Below are positions 4,372-5,831 of a stretch of DNA of 5,831 nt, one piece after another. How positions within the stretch are numbered: position 1 is the first letter of the stretch; each line of letters starts with the position of its first letter. Source of the DNA: CAZVWJ01 sp964631325 (GTDB taxonomy: Bacteria > T1Sed10-126); assembly GCA_964631325.1 (NCBI GenBank), contig CAZVWJ010000092.1, positions 1-5,831 of the forward strand, written 5' to 3'. The translations under genes and the position numbers were made by a program. The notes beneath the pieces were generated by a model. The model ran no database searches. It saw only the letters and a list, made by a program, of their open reading frames with translations, and was not told the DNA's origin.

Positions 4372-5703
4372 TTAATTTTCAGCCGGGACGGTATCCGGAT
4401 CCAATTCATTGTTAATTTTCAGCCGCACCTTTTTCACTTTACGTTTATTAGCTTCAACCACTTCAAAATTATTTCCCCCGTAAGAAATGGATTCCCCCTC
4501 CTCGGGAATTTTTCCCATTTCTTCAATCAACATTCCGCCGAGAGAATCGTATTTTTGACTGGGCAGGGGAACATCCAGCCGTTCTTCCAGGTCGTCAAGG
4601 TCAATCCGAGCATCAACAAGGTAAACGTCATCGTCAAGGGAATCCACCCACTGACGCTGATCGTCGTATTCATCTTCGATTTCGCCAACTATTTCCTCCA
4701 GTATATCCTCCAGCGTAATAATTCCACTGGTACCGCCGTATTCATCAACCACTATTGCCATGTGAACCCGATGTCGGCGAAAATTTGCCAGCAACTGGTT
4801 AACCCGCTTAGTTTCCGGAACAAAATACGGGGGGCGAACAATTTGACGAAGTTCAAACTGTTCAGTTTCATCCCGATCACACCTGGTGATAAAATCCTTT
4901 ATATTGAGGATACCAACGATATTGTCCACCTTTTCCTCGTAAACAGGGATCCGACTCAAACCAGTTTGACGAACTTCTTTCATTACCCGCTGGTAGCTCT
5001 CGTTAACTTCCAGGGCAATTAAATCCGTCCGAGGAACCATGATTTCCCGGACAATGGTCTCATCGAAGTCAAAAACGCTCTGAAGCATTTTTAACTCTGT
5101 TTCCTCCAGAGCCCCTTCCTGGCGACCGGCAAGAACCAGTTTTTTCAACTCCTCCTCGGTTATTTTTGTGTGTTCCTCTACCATTTCACCGCCAATCACA
5201 TGGATAAAGAAGCGGGAGAATCCCTGCAGGAGGTAACGCAAAGGAAAAGAGACATGGGTGAAAAGTATAATCGGCGTAATAACCTGGCGAGCAAATTCTT
5301 CGGGATTCTGTTTAGCATAACTTTTGGGAGTAATCTCCCCAAATACGAGAATTAAAAAGGTCATTACACCAACGGCAGTTCCGCTCCCCCAGGCCATTGA
5401 ACTTGCGAGCTCAAAAGTTGTTCTAAAAAGGTGAGTGGCCACAACAGTAGCGAGTGAAGAAGCGGCGATATTAACGAGGTTATTCCAGATCAAGATACTT
5501 ACAATAATATCCTGGGAATTATCCAACCAGTACTTCAGGTATTCAGCAAAGGAGGAGCCCCCTTCCCCGGCTTCTTCCAGCTCAGCCAGAATCCTTTTAG
5601 TGCGAAGTTTTCCCAGGGCGGTCAGGGCAGTTTCAGAGCCCGAAAAGAAAGCCGAAAGGAAAATAAAAATAACCAGGCAAATTATCTGGGCCCAGAAAAT
5701 CAT
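4372..5703 (-). CDS. CorC/HlyC-family (CNNM, DUF21-CBS) membrane protein
   Basis: This is an inner-membrane protein of the CNNM/CorC family, whose characterised members move Mg2+ or influence its efflux. The old hemolysin C label is historical. The order is complete (numbered from TTG 5704-5706). The DUF21 domain (about 4-190) has membrane segments near 5-20, 66-90, 108-124 and 142-160, with FSGSETAL (21-28) and GEITPKSYA (123-131). The CBS pair (about 220-345) contains EIMVPRTDLIALE, SRIPVYEE and MAIVVDEYGGTSGIITLEDI (316-335). The C-terminal CorC_HlyC domain (about 360-432) contains DSLGG (387-391). Total length is normal at about 443 aa. I choose the ATG at 5701-5703 over the in-frame TTG next to it because GGAG lies 8 nt from the ATG. 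It is the first gene of a likely two-gene unit with recO. The substrate cannot be told from sequence. Confidence 0.93.
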   Translation of the reverse strand: MIFWAQIICLVIFIFLSAFFSGSETALTALGKLRTKRILAELEEAGEGGSSFAEYLKYWLDNSQDIIVSILIWNNLVNIAASSLATVVATHLFRTTFELASSMAWGSGTAVGVMTFLILVFGEITPKSYAKQNPEEFARQVITPIILFTHVSFPLRYLLQGFSRFFIHVIGGEMVEEHTKITEEELKKLVLAGRQEGALEETELKMLQSVFDFDETIVREIMVPRTDLIALEVNESYQRVMKEVRQTGLSRIPVYEEKVDNIVGILNIKDFITRCDRDETEQFELRQIVRPPYFVPETKRVNQLLANFRRHRVHMAIVVDEYGGTSGIITLEDILEEIVGEIEDEYDDQRQWVDSLDDDVYLVDARIDLDDLEERLDVPLPSQKYDSLGGMLIEEMGKIPEEGESISYGGNNFEVVEANKRKVKKVRLKINNELDPDTVPAEN

Positions 5704-5711
5704 CAACTCAT

Positions 5712-5715
5712 CTCC
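5712..5715 (-). promoter_or_regulatory. Ribosome binding site of the corC-like gene (GGAG)
   Basis: The minus strand reads GTGGAGATGAGTTGATG. GGAG is 8 nt from the ATG at 5701-5703 and 5 nt from the TTG at 5704-5706. The ATG directly after GGAG is out of frame and runs into TGA after one codon, so it is not a start. The spacing and codon favour the ATG at 5701-5703. Confidence 0.55.
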
Positions 5716-5771
5716 ACTGCTCTACAGAACCTCAAAATGATTCTTCCACCTTAACAGGGGAAGACACAGAT

Positions 5772-5812
5772 GGGGGTGAAAAAGGGCTTTTCAAAAGCCT
5801 ATTTACACCACT
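5772..5812 (-). terminator. Long imperfect hairpin, possible terminator of an upstream gene
   Basis: Bases 5772-5791 and 5793-5812 pair around a single central base (5792), with three mismatches and two G-T pairs in 20 bp. The inner part GGCTTTT / AAAAGCC is perfect. On the minus strand the inner stem ends in CCC followed by TTTTT, as in an intrinsic terminator for a gene to the right of the window. The opposite strand has only ATTT after the stem. It overlaps the start of the repeat at 5783-5831, so it may be a repeat part rather than a dedicated terminator. Confidence 0.45.
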
Positions 5813-5831
5813 CCCCCTCACCTTAATCCTC
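5783..5831. repeat. Composite repeat, second copy, cut by window edge
   Basis: AGGGCTT (5783-5789) and CACCTTAATCCTC (5819-5831) match 3402-3408 and 3439-3451 exactly, and the spacing differs by one base. The part between is diverged but keeps CTAT and a C-rich run. The window ends where the CT-rich hairpin begins in the other copy. CCCCTCACC (5814-5822) also recalls the end of the 79-bp unit at 3311-3319. Confidence 0.55.

Noticed and set aside
4555..5022. A 155-codon open frame on the plus strand, antisense to the CorC-like gene
   Set aside because: It overlaps the CBS and C-terminal coding part of a clear gene and its peptide has no recognisable features. Treated as a shadow.
1..5831. CRISPR array, tRNA, rRNA, transposase or defence genes
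   Set aside because: No regularly spaced identical repeats with unique spacers of array length, no cloverleaf-like segment and no protein of those classes were found on either strand.

Overview
The window is a housekeeping stretch of a bacterial chromosome. All four protein genes lie on the minus strand and read from right to left: a CorC/CNNM-type membrane protein (4372-5703), recO (3610-4359), glyQ (2400-3260) and glyS (340-2403). The split glycyl-tRNA synthetase is a bacterial trait. The order recO-glyQ-glyS with a CBS-domain membrane protein upstream is, from memory, typical of clostridial-type Firmicutes, including the Halanaerobiales group. The proteins look somewhat rich in Asp and Glu, which would fit a salt-adapted host. 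Both taxonomic statements are inference; no marker in the window settles the lineage.

Layout: 1-339 is a non-coding tract downstream of glyS. It holds an 18-bp perfect inverted repeat, a 10-bp direct repeat, short CACAGAT/CGCAGAT-type periodic repeats and two copies of a 30-bp hairpin repeat. glyS and glyQ overlap by 4 bp (ATGA), so they form one translationally coupled unit. 3264-3609 separates glyQ from recO and is packed with unrelated dispersed-repeat pieces: a 79-bp inverted-repeat unit with a 12-bp palindrome at its core, a CT-rich hairpin, a TTTTAG array with 11-bp period and a CACAGAT array with 10-bp period. recO and the corC-like gene are 12 bp apart and look like one transcript. 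5707-5831 carries a long imperfect hairpin and the start of a second copy of the composite repeat seen at 3402-3451; the window edge cuts this copy.

Functionally, glyQ and glyS make the two subunits of glycyl-tRNA synthetase. RecO is a recombination mediator that loads RecA. The CorC-like protein is probably a magnesium or other divalent-cation transporter, or a regulator of one. The pairings look like conserved operon layout rather than a shared pathway. No new enzyme system, defence island, CRISPR array, tRNA or mobile-element gene is visible. The part worth a second look is the non-coding DNA: both gaps over 300 bp and the right-hand leader are mosaics of short hairpin-forming and helically phased repeats, while the genes look intact and ordinary.
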